This document shows, in pieces, positions 16,406-24,824 of a DNA stretch of 43,310 nt. Every line of letters begins with the position of its first letter. The stretch's first letter is position 1. The DNA comes from Solirubrobacterales bacterium (GTDB lineage: Bacteria > Actinomycetota > Thermoleophilia > Solirubrobacterales > 70-9): assembly GCA_021323175.1 (NCBI GenBank), contig JAJTCK010000006.1:1-43310 (forward strand), in the 5' to 3' direction. The notes under the pieces are model-generated. The model searched no databases, was not told the origin of the DNA, and worked only from the letters and a program-made list of their open reading frames with translations. Position numbers and translations under genes: made by a program.

Positions 16406-16826
16406 CGCCCACCGCCTGCAGCGGCTCGCGCTGATCGCGGCGTCCGCGCTGGTCTCGATCAACCTGTGGACCGGCGCCCCGCTGCTCGCCGTCTGGGTCG
16501 GCTCCCAGGTCCAGGCGGCCCAGAACGGGCTCAGCATGACTGCGCTGCTCGCGGTGGTCGTGACCCTCGCGGTCACGGTCTTCCTGCTCGCGGTCCTGCT
16601 GGCTCGCATCAACGGCCGCTACGACCAACTCTCGGGCCGCCCACAGAAGGCTCGCCAGACCTCCCCCTGGCTGCGCAGCATGCGCGGAGAGCGCGAGGAG
16701 GACATCCGCCGCGAGTCGGGCATCAGCGGCATCGAGCGCGTCGTGGTGATCGCGGTGATCCTCGCCGTTCTGGCCTTCGAGGTCTGGTTCTTCTTCTTCG
16801 CCGGCTCCTCCCTGCCCAACGCCTGA
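16383..16826 (+). CDS. Membrane protein, paralog of the TetR-operon protein (FEVWFFFFAGSSLPNA)
   Basis: 147 residues from GTG 16383, inside the end of nfo. Three hydrophobic segments at about 12-38, 52-77 and 114-140, with a charged loop between the second and third (PQKARQTSPWLRSMRGEREEDIRRES). The C-terminal helix ERVVVIAVILAVLAFEVWFFFFAGSSLPN aligns with ERLFIISAVLGIVAFEVWFFFFAGSPLPN of the protein at 12636-13079; both are 147 residues long. Conservation concentrated in this last helix suggests it carries the function, perhaps an interface. No known family is recognised. Translationally coupled to nfo, but a functional link is not evident. Confidence 0.8.
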   Translation: MEAASPPDAHRLQRLALIAASALVSINLWTGAPLLAVWVGSQVQAAQNGLSMTALLAVVVTLAVTVFLLAVLLARINGRYDQLSGRPQKARQTSPWLRSMRGEREEDIRRESGISGIERVVVIAVILAVLAFEVWFFFFAGSSLPNA

Positions 16827-16868
16827 CGACCGTCCGCTGATCCGCGAGCGCGACGATGGCGCTGCGGC

Positions 16869-17315
16869 TCAGTGGTGAGGTTGGGCTCGCTCGGCTTCGC
16901 GAAGCCGCTCGGCCAACGCCTCCAACACCTTCCGGCCCACAGCCGGGACGCGGTCGATCAGCGCCGTGAACTCACGGGAGCCGAGCACGAAGAGACGCAT
17001 GTCGCTCTCGGCGGTGACCGTGGCTGAGCGCGGCGCCGAGTGAAGCAGAGCCATCTCGCCGAAGCACTCGCCGGGACCGAGCCTTGCGCTTCGCTTGCCC
17101 CGGATCGTCACCTTCGCACGGCCATCGGCGATCACGAAAGCCTCGCGCCCGAGGTGACCCTGGCGCATCAGGACCCGGCCCGCGGGAACCTCGACCTCTT
17201 CGGTCAGGGCGGCGATGCGGGAGAGGTCCCGCTTGCTGCAGGCCGAGAAGAGCTGGACCTGCGAGAGCCGGTCGATCTTGGGGTCGCGCGTCCGCCCTCG
17301 TGCCGGTCGCCTCAT
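16869..17315 (-). CDS. Stand-alone cyclic-nucleotide-binding (Crp-like sensor) domain protein
   Basis: 148 residues from ATG 17315. A complete cNMP-binding beta-roll: LSQVQLFSACSKRDLSRIAALTEEVEVPAGRVLMRQG, AFVIADGRAKVTI, then the phosphate-binding cassette FGEMALLHSAPRSATV, with Glu and Arg in place. There is no helix-turn-helix after it, so it is not a Crp/Fnr regulator; the C-terminal helix (VLEALAERLREAERA) could pair with a partner. Whether it binds cAMP or another nucleotide is not shown. The transporter-fused domain at 7068-8768 has the same cassette. Converges on the membrane gene at 16383-16826. Confidence 0.86.
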   Translation of the reverse strand: MRRPARGRTRDPKIDRLSQVQLFSACSKRDLSRIAALTEEVEVPAGRVLMRQGHLGREAFVIADGRAKVTIRGKRSARLGPGECFGEMALLHSAPRSATVTAESDMRLFVLGSREFTALIDRVPAVGRKVLEALAERLREAERAQPHH

Positions 17316-17356
17316 CGGCAGCAGTATCCCAGCGGTTGCCGATCGCGCCTCACCGG

Positions 17357-17764
17357 CTAGGCGAGGGAGTTCCTGAGGTCGAACGCACGGATCGCTTCGG
17401 GGTGCGCGTCCGAGGCGTCGAAGAAGCGCTTGTTGACGCACTCATACGCCGGACCCCTGCCCTCGTAGGCGCGCTCCACCGTGAACTGGCACTGCGGCAG
17501 GGGCTTGCCGGTCATCTTTATCCCGCCGTAGCCGCCGCGGCCGCGCTCGGCCATCAGGAACAGGTCCAGGTCGATCTCGGTCCCGAACACCTTGTTCATG
17601 CAGCCCATGAACCGCGCACCCGTCAGCGCGTCCTCGTACTGGTAGAGAAAGCGGCAGCCGATCTCCATGCAGCCGGCCGGCTCGATCAGCTTGTCGCAGA
17701 AGGACTGGCAGCGGCGGCATTCGCCCGCCGTGCTGGTCCTCTCCTGTGGCTGTCCGAGGGGCAT
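17357..17764 (-). CDS. Cysteine-rich small protein, probable metal binder
   Basis: 135 residues from ATG 17764. Eight cysteines at 16, 19, 23, 32, 37, 55, 92 and 109, in the pattern CxxCxxxC then CxxxxC, with sequence GECRRCQSFCDKL and GCMEIGCRFLYQYE. No signal peptide or membrane helix, so the cysteines more likely bind zinc or an iron-sulfur cluster than form disulfides. The rest (GARFMGCMNKVFGTEIDLDLFL, QCQFTVERAYEGRGPAYECVNKRFFD) is well-formed globular sequence with normal codon use. It stands between dnaE and the cNMP protein on the same strand. I do not recognise the family by name. Confidence 0.78.
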   Translation of the reverse strand: MPLGQPQERTSTAGECRRCQSFCDKLIEPAGCMEIGCRFLYQYEDALTGARFMGCMNKVFGTEIDLDLFLMAERGRGGYGGIKMTGKPLPQCQFTVERAYEGRGPAYECVNKRFFDASDAHPEAIRAFDLRNSLA

Positions 17765-17879
17765 AGGGGTGAGTCTAAGCCCACTCCGGACGCGCAATCG
17801 ACGCCCATATGTTGCCCCTTGTGCTCGCGCGACGCCTGTGGTAGTCCGCGGCCGCGGCGGACGTGTGGCCCGCCGTGGA

Positions 17880-20800
17880 TCAGGCGGCGCGTGCGCCGGA
17901 TCCGAGCAGGGCATCCAGCTCGGCGTGGAGCGCGGCGCTGTCCCGGACCCGGTAGCCGTCACCGAAGCGGAGCTTGCGCAGGCCCTCGCGGGTCTGCATC
18001 TCGAGCACGACCTCGGCCCGGCCGGGAAAGTGCTCGAAGACCGCCTTCAGCTCGTCGACCAGCGACGGCGCCCACTCGTGGGCCCTGACCCTGACGACGA
18101 CGGGGCTCGATGCGCGGGCGCTGCGGGCGCGAGCAACCTCATCGTCGCTGGGCTCGAAGGCCGAGACCTCGGTAGCGATCAGCTTGGTCTGGCCGCGCTC
18201 CTGGTGGTCCAGGCGTCCCTTGACGACCAGCACCGTGTCCACCGCCAGTTTCTCCCTCGCGTTCACGTAGACCTGGCCGAGGATCAGGGCGTCGACCTGA
18301 CCCTCCACGTCGTCGAGGGTGAGGAAGGCCATCGGGTCCCCGCGCTTGGTCTTGTGGTGTTTCATCTCGGTCACGATCCCGCCTGCGGTGACGATCGAGC
18401 CGTCGGGCTTGGAGGACAGGTCGGCGAGGGGGCAGTCCACCGCTGCGCGCAGCGCGTCGCGGACCTCGGAGAGGGGGTGCGAGGAGAGGAAGGTCCCCAG
18501 GGTCTCCTTCTCCAGGCTGAGCAGCGCCCGCTGGTCGTACTCGTCCATCAAGATCGGCGGATGCTGGCCACGGCCCCCCGCGGCGCCCTGGCCCCCGCCC
18601 AGGTCGAAGATCGACCCCTGTCCCAAGCGAGAGTCCTCCTGGGACTTCTGCCCCGCGTTGGTCGCTCGGGGCAGCGCCTCGAGCATCCCGCGGCGGCTGG
18701 CGCCCGTGGAGTCGAGGGCTCCGCACTTCACCAGGCATTCGATCGCGCGCTTGTTGACCGCCCTGCTGTCAACCCGCTCGCAGAAGTCCCAGATCGAGGT
18801 GAAGTCCCCGCCCTCGGCCCGCGCGTCGAGTATCGCCTGCACGGCGGAGTGCCCGACGTTCTTGACGGCGTCAAGCCCGAACCGGATGCAATTGCCCGCG
18901 ACGACGAAGCCGTGGTGTGAGGCGTTCACGTCGGGGGGCAGGACCTCGATGCCCATCTCGTCGCAGCGGTTGACGAAGAAGGGCACCTTGTCCTTGGTGC
19001 TCATCACGCTCGAGATCAGCGCCGCCATGTACTCGGCCGGATAGTTCGCCCGCAGCCAGGCCGTCCGGTATGCAATCAGCGCGTAGCAGGCGGCGTGTGA
19101 GCGGTTGAAGGAGTAGTCGGCGGCGGCCTCCATCAACGACCACAGGTCCGTCGCCACCGTGCGCTCGGTCCCCGACTCGCCGAGCCCTTCGAGGAACTCC
19201 TCCTTGATCGTCGCCATGAGGTCGCGCTTCTTCTTGCCGATCGCCTTGCGGAGGTCGTCCGCCCGGGCGGGGCTGAAGCCGGCCATCTGCTTGGCGATCT
19301 CCATCAGCTGCTCCTGGTAGATCACGCAGCCGTAGGTGGACTCCGTGATCGGGCGCATCCGGTCGTCCGGGTGGCGGATCGTTCGCGGGTCTCGCTTGCC
19401 CTGGGCGTACTGCGGGATGTAGGCCATCGCGCCCGGGCGGTACAGCGAGACGAGGGCGACGAGGTCCCGGAACTCGGTCGGGCGCACCTGGCGGAGCGCG
19501 TCGCGCATGCCGTCGGACTCGAATTGGAAGACCCCGATCGACTCCCCGCGCGAGAGCATCTCGTAGGTCGCGGCGTCGTCCAGCGGGATGTCCTTGATGT
19601 CGATCGTCTCGTCGCGCGAGCGCTCGACGATCTCGACGGCGTCCTCGATGACGTCGAGGTTCCGCAGCCCGAGGAAGTCCATCTTCAGCAGGCCGATCTC
19701 CTCGATCGGTCCCATCGAGTACTGCGTCACCATCTTGTAGGCCCGCTCGGCGTTCCCGTTGACCTCGGCCGCCCCGGCGCCGCGGTCCTCCGCGAGCTGG
19801 AGCGGGACGATTTCGGTCAGCGGCCGGTCGGAGATGACCACGGCGGCCGCGTGGATTGAGTTGTTGCGGACGATCCCCTCCAGACCCTTGGCCACGTCGA
19901 TGATCTTCCTGGCGTCGGGCTCGGCGTCGTAGGTCCGCCGCAACTCCTGACCGCCCTGCAGGCACTCGTCGAAGGTCGGCGAGCGGCCCATGATGGGCTC
20001 GGGGATCTGCTTCGCGAGGCGGTCGCCCGTCGCGTAGTCGTAGCCGAGTACTCGCGCCGCGTCCCTGGTGGCGGCCCGGGGGGCCATCTTGCCGAACGTG
20101 ATGATCTGGGCGACGCAGTCGCGGCCGTACTTCTCCTGGACATAGCGGATCACGCGCTCACGTCCGCGGACCGAGAAATCTATGTCGATGTCCGGCATCG
20201 ACTTGCGCCCCGGGTTCAGGAAGCGCTCGAAGAGCAGGTCGTTGGCGATCGGGTCGATGTCGGTGATGTCGAGCGCGTAGGAAACGATCGAGCCGGCCGC
20301 GGAGCCACGACCCGGCCCGACGGCGATGCCGTTCTCCTTCGCGTACTTGACGAAGTCCCAGACGATCAGGAAGTAGGAGTCGAACCCCATCTCGCCGATC
20401 ACACCGAGCTCGAACTCCAGGCGTTCCCGCGCCTCGGCCGATATCGGGTCCCCGTAGCGGCTGCGCAGGCCATCGGTGGCGAGCCGCCGCAGCATCTCCG
20501 CAGGCTCTTCGCCGTGGGTGGTCTGGTAGCGGGGGAGCAGCAGCTTGCCGAGCTCCATCTCCACCTCGCAGCGCTCGGCGATCTCGACGCTGGTCGGCAT
20601 CGCCTCGGGCCACTCGGCGAAGTCGGCGGCCATCTCCTCGGGGCTCTTCAGGAAGAACTCGTTCGTGTCGAAGCTCAGCTTCGGTTCGGCGACGGTCGAC
20701 TTGGTCTGGACGCAGAGAAGCGCGGCGTGGTTGTCGTAGTCCTCGCGGGTCAGGTAGTGCACGTCCGCGGTTCCGACCAGCGGCCGGCCCACCTCGCGGG

Positions 20801-21428
20801 CCACCTTCACGATCGCCTCGTTCGCCTTGTCCTGCTCGGCGATCCCGTTCCTTTGGAGCTCGAAGTAGACCTGCTCCGGCCCGAACACCTGCAGCAGGTC
20901 GTCGATGTGCGCGCGGGCGTCGTCGGGGCGGTCCTCGACCACGCGACGGCAGAAGCGCGACTGCAAGCATCCCGTCAGGGCCAGCACCCCGTCCGAGTGC
21001 CGCGAGATCAGCTCCATGTCCAGGTTCGCCTTGCCGCGGGAAAAGCCCTCCAGGAAGCCGGCAGAGCTGAGCCGCGCGAGGTTCCGGAACCCCTCGCCGC
21101 TGTGCGCCAGCAGGGTCAGGTGGTTGCGCTCGTACCGCGTTGCCGAGACGATCGCGTGGCGATCCTCGACGAGGTAGGCCTCCATGCCGATGATCGGCTT
21201 GATCCCGTGCGCCTTGCACGCCTTGTAGTGCTCGACCGCCCCGTTCATGACGCCGTGGTCGGTGAGGCCCAGCGCCGGCATTCCCAGCTCCGCGGCCCGC
21301 TCGGCGAGGGACATGCGGCCTCTCGGCTTGCCGTTCTTGTCGTGCTTGCGCGGCAAAAGCTTGCAGGCGCCGTCGAGCAGCGAGTACTCGCTGTGTACGT
21401 GCAGATGTACCGCCGAGGCGCCGCTCAC
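17880..21428 (-). CDS. dnaE: DNA polymerase III alpha subunit (replicative, DnaE1 type)
   Basis: 1182 residues from GTG 21428. Order of parts: PHP domain (1-285), palm with GPGRGSAAGS (371-380) and the catalytic PDIDIDF (412-418), thumb and fingers, tandem helix-hairpin-helix, then an OB fold near 1010-1090 (TAGGIVTEMKHHKTKRGDPMAFLTL) and a C-terminal domain. The PHP metal ligands known from mycobacterial DnaE1 all appear to be kept here (H8, H10, D19, H58, E83, H103, C154, D222, H224), so the subunit probably proofreads by itself. Length and OB-fold position match DnaE1, not the shorter error-prone DnaE2. Stands alone, divergent from sixA with 83 bases between. Confidence 0.97.
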   Translation of the reverse strand: MSGASAVHLHVHSEYSLLDGACKLLPRKHDKNGKPRGRMSLAERAAELGMPALGLTDHGVMNGAVEHYKACKAHGIKPIIGMEAYLVEDRHAIVSATRYERNHLTLLAHSGEGFRNLARLSSAGFLEGFSRGKANLDMELISRHSDGVLALTGCLQSRFCRRVVEDRPDDARAHIDDLLQVFGPEQVYFELQRNGIAEQDKANEAIVKVAREVGRPLVGTADVHYLTREDYDNHAALLCVQTKSTVAEPKLSFDTNEFFLKSPEEMAADFAEWPEAMPTSVEIAERCEVEMELGKLLLPRYQTTHGEEPAEMLRRLATDGLRSRYGDPISAEARERLEFELGVIGEMGFDSYFLIVWDFVKYAKENGIAVGPGRGSAAGSIVSYALDITDIDPIANDLLFERFLNPGRKSMPDIDIDFSVRGRERVIRYVQEKYGRDCVAQIITFGKMAPRAATRDAARVLGYDYATGDRLAKQIPEPIMGRSPTFDECLQGGQELRRTYDAEPDARKIIDVAKGLEGIVRNNSIHAAAVVISDRPLTEIVPLQLAEDRGAGAAEVNGNAERAYKMVTQYSMGPIEEIGLLKMDFLGLRNLDVIEDAVEIVERSRDETIDIKDIPLDDAATYEMLSRGESIGVFQFESDGMRDALRQVRPTEFRDLVALVSLYRPGAMAYIPQYAQGKRDPRTIRHPDDRMRPITESTYGCVIYQEQLMEIAKQMAGFSPARADDLRKAIGKKKRDLMATIKEEFLEGLGESGTERTVATDLWSLMEAAADYSFNRSHAACYALIAYRTAWLRANYPAEYMAALISSVMSTKDKVPFFVNRCDEMGIEVLPPDVNASHHGFVVAGNCIRFGLDAVKNVGHSAVQAILDARAEGGDFTSIWDFCERVDSRAVNKRAIECLVKCGALDSTGASRRGMLEALPRATNAGQKSQEDSRLGQGSIFDLGGGQGAAGGRGQHPPILMDEYDQRALLSLEKETLGTFLSSHPLSEVRDALRAAVDCPLADLSSKPDGSIVTAGGIVTEMKHHKTKRGDPMAFLTLDDVEGQVDALILGQVYVNAREKLAVDTVLVVKGRLDHQERGQTKLIATEVSAFEPSDDEVARARSARASSPVVVRVRAHEWAPSLVDELKAVFEHFPGRAEVVLEMQTREGLRKLRFGDGYRVRDSAALHAELDALLGSGARAA

Positions 21429-21511
21429 CCGACCATCCTGCCAAGCGGGGCAGATGCCACGGACGGGGATCAGCGCATCTTCCGCGCAACTTCGGGCAGG
21501 ATTACGCTCGG

Positions 21512-21949
21512 ATGATCTGGCTACTCAGACACGGCGACGCGGAGGGCGGCGAGGGCAAGCCCGACGCCGACCGCGACCTGACCCGGAAGGGCGAGCGGCA
21601 GGCGCGAGACGCCGGCGCGGCGCTACGGGCGCTGGGCGTGGAGCTGGACGTCTGCCTCACGAGCCCCAAAGTCCGGGCCCGCCGGACCGCCGAGCTGGCC
21701 TGCGAGGCGCTTGCTGCCCCGGTGGAGCTGGACGACCGCCTCGCCGGCGGGGACTTCGATCCGCTGGAGCTGTCCTCGGGCCGCGGCGAGGTGATGCTCG
21801 TCGGGCACGAGCCCAACTTCTCGGGCGCGGTCGCCTTCGTCACGGGCTCCCGCGTGAAGCTGAAGAAGGGCGGGATCGCAGCCCTCGACGACCACCTCCT
21901 GCACGTCCTGCTCAGGCCCAAGGACCTGAGCGGGATCGCCGGAAACTAG
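21512..21949 (+). CDS. sixA: SixA-type histidine phosphatase
   Basis: 145 residues from ATG 21512. Histidine-phosphatase superfamily: the catalytic motif is LLRHGDA (R6, H7) and the second His is in VGHEPNFS near residue 94. SixA removes phosphate from phosphohistidine, in E. coli from ArcB and PtsN partners; the target here is unknown. Its short length, the SPKVRARRTAELA motif and the lack of an inserted domain fit SixA better than phosphoglycerate mutase. The stop codon overlaps that of the convergent ferritin-like gene within the palindrome CTAG. Confidence 0.9.
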   Translation: MIWLLRHGDAEGGEGKPDADRDLTRKGERQARDAGAALRALGVELDVCLTSPKVRARRTAELACEALAAPVELDDRLAGGDFDPLELSSGRGEVMLVGHEPNFSGAVAFVTGSRVKLKKGGIAALDDHLLHVLLRPKDLSGIAGN

Positions 21950-22458
21950 GCCAGGCCCTCCGCCTCGTACTCCCGCAGGAAGCCCTCGAAGAGGCGGCGA
22001 TGTCCCTGCTCGTCGCGCAGGATCGCAATGACCATGTCCTGGGTGACCGGGTCCACCCCGTCGGTCACCTCGATGATCCGGGTGTAGTGCTCGATCGCAC
22101 CGGTTTCGGCTTCGATCACCCCGCGGACGATGTGCACGACGTCGGTCTGGTGCTCGGGCGGCTGCAGGAACGACTGCTCGGCGGCGAACTCCTCGGAGCC
22201 CGGTACGACGCCGTAGAGCTCCTTGATCCGCACGGCGAATTGCTGGGCGTGGCCCAGCTCCTCGGTGATGTCGGTCTCCAAGGACTCCTTGATCTCCTGG
22301 GCGCGGACGCCGTCGGGGTTGACCGAGTTGGCGATGTAGCTCATCACCGTCTCGATTTCCATCCAATAGGCCTTCTTCAGCAGCTCGACGATCTCGTCGC
22401 GCTTCGCGGTCTTGTCGTCACCCAGAATCCCTTCCGAGGGCTTGGCAGCGGTCGCCAT
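21946..22458 (-). CDS. Ferritin-like di-iron protein (bacterioferritin-type)
   Basis: 170 residues from ATG 22458, chosen over the ATG at 22473 because GGAGG lies 5 bases before it. A four-helix bundle with two Glu-x-x-His metal pairs: E67-H70 (EELGHAQQF) and E150-H153 (DEQGHRRL). Additional acidic residues lie in helices 1 and 3 (MEIETVMSYIANSVN and VIEAETGAIEHYTRII). Such proteins oxidise ferrous iron or bind redox metals; no heme-ligand Met like that of bacterioferritin is certain. Probably cytosolic. Convergent with sixA. An N-terminal extension of about 20 residues precedes the bundle. Confidence 0.88.
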   Translation of the reverse strand: MATAAKPSEGILGDDKTAKRDEIVELLKKAYWMEIETVMSYIANSVNPDGVRAQEIKESLETDITEELGHAQQFAVRIKELYGVVPGSEEFAAEQSFLQPPEHQTDVVHIVRGVIEAETGAIEHYTRIIEVTDGVDPVTQDMVIAILRDEQGHRRLFEGFLREYEAEGLA

Positions 22459-22537
22459 CGTTCCTCCATTCATCGCTTGAGCGCTTCAAAGCTACCCGGC
22501 GCCGGGTGCGGGCTAACCACGTCGGCTCCGGGTGAGG

Positions 22538-23518
22538 CTACGCGCAGGACCAGGCTCCCGGGCCGTCGTTCTCCCAGATCAGGCGGGCGATACGGTCCTG
22601 CTCGGCCCTGGAAGCCTGGTGGGCATAGCCCTGGCCGCCGTAGGCACGCCAGGTCGAGGGGATGATTTGGTAGGCGCCGCCGGCGCCGCTCGAGGAGTTG
22701 TAGGCCCGGTAGTTGCCGCCTGACTCGCACATCACGATGTAGGTGGGGATCGCGTAGGGACCCCCCAGGTAGGCGCTGTCCGCGAGCTGCTCGGCTGCGG
22801 CCTTGCGGACCTCGAGCTCCCAGCCCGAGATCCGCTCTTGAAGCTCGGCGAGCGCGGCGCGCTCCGATTCTCGCGCCTGCGCGATCTCGGCGGCGCGGCG
22901 CTGGGCCTCCGCCCTGCCCGCCCCGATCTCCACCCGCGCGGACTCGAGGCGACGAGTCTCCGCGTCGATTTCGGCCTTCAGGGCCGCGATCTCCTCGTAT
23001 GCGGCCGCCACCTCGTCGCGCAGCTCCGAGACCCGGCCGGCGATGCGCTCGTCGGCATCGGTCAGAGCCTCCAGGTACTCGGCGCGCGCCTCCACCTCCT
23101 CGAAGCCCTCGGACTCGAGGACGACCGAGAGCAGATCGGGCTCCGAGCCCTTGTAGATCTCCACCAGACGCTTCGAGAGGACCCCGAGGGCCCGCTTGTA
23201 GCGAGCCCTGACCGCTTCCAGCTCCTTCTCGGTCGCCAGCAGCTCGTCGTTGAGCGCACCGGAACGGGCGGTGCTCTCGCGCAGCTGGGCCATCAGCTCC
23301 TGCTCGCGCGCCGCTGCCTGGTCGGCCTGCCGCTCCAACTCGGCGAGCTCGGCGGACCGGGAGTTGATGCGCTGGGTGATCAGGGTGGCCTCGTCCCGCG
23401 CGGACTCGAGCTTCTGCCCGGTGTCCGTGGGCTCGGCGATCGCGATCGCGCCGAAGCCCGCGACTGCGGCGGCGGCGGCGCCGCACGCGGCAATTCCGAT
23501 CTTGAGTTGCTTCGACAC
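22538..23518 (-). CDS. Secreted peptidoglycan hydrolase: coiled coil plus Rpf-like transglycosylase domain
   Basis: 326 residues from GTG 23518, chosen because GGAAGGA lies 9 bases upstream; ATG 23527 is the alternative but overlaps that site. A signal or anchor segment (IGIAACGAAAAAVAGFGAIAIA) leads to a long coiled coil (about 35-245, many ELExQ heptads), as in PcsB/RipA-type hydrolases, whose coiled coil holds the enzyme in check. The last 75 residues form an Rpf-like transglycosylase domain: IPTYIVMCESGGNYRAYN with the catalytic Glu, GAYQIIPSTWRAYGG, and the end GPGAWSCA, whose Cys can pair with the MCES Cys. Controlled by the cyclic-di-AMP riboswitch immediately upstream. Confidence 0.9.
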   Translation of the reverse strand: MSKQLKIGIAACGAAAAAVAGFGAIAIAEPTDTGQKLESARDEATLITQRINSRSAELAELERQADQAAAREQELMAQLRESTARSGALNDELLATEKELEAVRARYKRALGVLSKRLVEIYKGSEPDLLSVVLESEGFEEVEARAEYLEALTDADERIAGRVSELRDEVAAAYEEIAALKAEIDAETRRLESARVEIGAGRAEAQRRAAEIAQARESERAALAELQERISGWELEVRKAAAEQLADSAYLGGPYAIPTYIVMCESGGNYRAYNSSSGAGGAYQIIPSTWRAYGGQGYAHQASRAEQDRIARLIWENDGPGAWSCA

Positions 23519-23534
23519 GCTGCCCATTCCTTCC

Positions 23535-23702
23535 GGCGCCTGCGGGGTTAGCTGTCGGGCTCGCGCCGAAGGAGTGGCGCTACGCGTCTGGCCTGGTGGA
23601 CCTGCGATTCGCCCCGAGGCGCTGTGCGCCCCCTGGGTCCCCCGCTCCGCCACGATGACCGGGGCGGATTCGGCTCGCTATCGAGCCGCAAGTTAGCGGA
23701 CG
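23535..23702 (-). ncRNA. Cyclic-di-AMP riboswitch (ydaO/yuaA), in the leader of the Rpf-like gene
   Basis: Read on the minus strand, conserved aptamer blocks occur in the expected order: CCGAATCCG (23665-23673), GGGGGACCCAGGGGG (23629-23643), GGGGCGAATCGC (23604-23615), GCGTAGCGCCACTC, then GAGCCCGACAGCTAAC (23547-23562) and CCGCAGGCG. These are the hallmarks of the ydaO/yuaA class, which binds cyclic-di-AMP and is usually an off switch. In Actinobacteria it is known in front of Rpf and other wall hydrolase genes. The 3' edge touches the GGAAGGA ribosome site, so translation control by hiding it is likely. Boundaries are approximate. Confidence 0.88.
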
Positions 23703-23790
23703 CTCAGATCCTCACACCGGGGCGTCGCGAGCGCGCCGGGTCTTCCTGGGGATGCAAGGGATCGTGCAAGGCCGCGGTCCCAGACGACGC

Positions 23791-24720
23791 CTACGCTGCA
23801 ATCGCCTCGGCGACCTGGGTGGTGTAGCCCTCCCCAGCCTCCACGAGGACGCCGACCATGGCCTGCGTGGCCGGGGAACGGGTGGAGGCCTCTCGGGTCA
23901 CGGCCCAGACCCGCCGGGTAGCGGCGCGTCCGGCGATCGGACGCAGCTCGAGCCCGGTCGGCCGCTCCGCGAGTGCCAGCTCCGGCAGCAGGGTCACGCC
24001 GAGACCGGCTGCGACTAGGCCCTTCAGGACCTGGTAGTCGTCGCTGTCGAAGGTCACCCGGGGCTCGTATCCGGCCTCGCGGCAAAGCCTGATCACGTGC
24101 TCGCGGCACGAGCCGCTGCGGCCGCACATCCAGTCGTCTTCGGCCAGGTCCTCCAGGCGTACGGCATCGCCCCCGGCGAGGGGGTGGCCCGGCGGCAGCG
24201 CGACCCACATGCGTTCCTCCAGCAGCATGGCGCGCTCCAGGTCGCGGCCCGGCTCAACGGGGTGCGCGCTGAAGTCGAAGCTGAGCGCGACGTCGTAGTC
24301 GCCGGCGCGAATCGCGGGGACCGAGTCCTCGGGCTCACCCTCGCCGAGCTCGAGCTCGATGGCGGGGAAGCGGTTGCGAAAAAGCGAGACCGCCCGCGTC
24401 AGCAGGGTGGCGCTGGCGCTAGGGAAGCTGATCACCCGCACCCGGCCCCCCTCGAGTCCTGCGACCGCCGAGAGCTCTCGCTCGGCCTCTGCCAGGCGGG
24501 AGAGCACCGCGTCGGCGTGATCCATCAGGGTCTCGCCGGCCTTCGTCAGCTTGGGGCCGGCGCTCGTGCGCTCCAGCAGCTGCATGCCGACCTCCTTCTC
24601 CAAGGCCGCGACCTGTTGGCTGACCGCGGACTGGGAAAGGTGCAGCGAGTCGGCGGCCGCCGAGAAGGACCCCGTCGCGATCACCTCGCGCAGCACGCGC
24701 ATCCGCTTCACGTCGAGCAT
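23791..24720 (-). CDS. LysR-family transcriptional regulator
   Basis: 309 residues. The N-terminal winged helix-turn-helix is standard: LREVIATGSFSAAADSLHLSQSAVSQQVAALEKEVGMQLLER (about 10-51). The periplasmic-binding-type effector domain follows (about 92-300), with VRVISFPSASATLL, DYDVALSFDFS, and GLVAAGLGVTLLPELAL. The co-inducer is not deducible. It resembles the group of LysR proteins in which the sensor opens with RVRVISFPSA, often annotated near transporters or catabolic genes, but no target is obvious here. Divergent from the small gene at 24825; the 104-base gap holds ATCA-N10-TGAT, a possible binding site. Confidence 0.93.
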   Translation of the reverse strand: MLDVKRMRVLREVIATGSFSAAADSLHLSQSAVSQQVAALEKEVGMQLLERTSAGPKLTKAGETLMDHADAVLSRLAEAERELSAVAGLEGGRVRVISFPSASATLLTRAVSLFRNRFPAIELELGEGEPEDSVPAIRAGDYDVALSFDFSAHPVEPGRDLERAMLLEERMWVALPPGHPLAGGDAVRLEDLAEDDWMCGRSGSCREHVIRLCREAGYEPRVTFDSDDYQVLKGLVAAGLGVTLLPELALAERPTGLELRPIAGRAATRRVWAVTREASTRSPATQAMVGVLVEAGEGYTTQVAEAIAA

Positions 24721-24824
24721 TAGCTGAGCTTATCAAGCGAAGAAGTGATCCATGTTGCGCTGATACCTCACGCGCGAGACGATGCAGCCGTTCAATCCTC
24801 GGCGGCGAGAAAAGGAGCTTTCAG

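Noticed and set aside
24721-24824. Canonical LysR T-N11-A site between the LysR gene and 24825
   Set aside because: Only a loose ATCA-N10-TGAT inverted repeat is present; the spacing does not fit T-N11-A well enough to list as a site.
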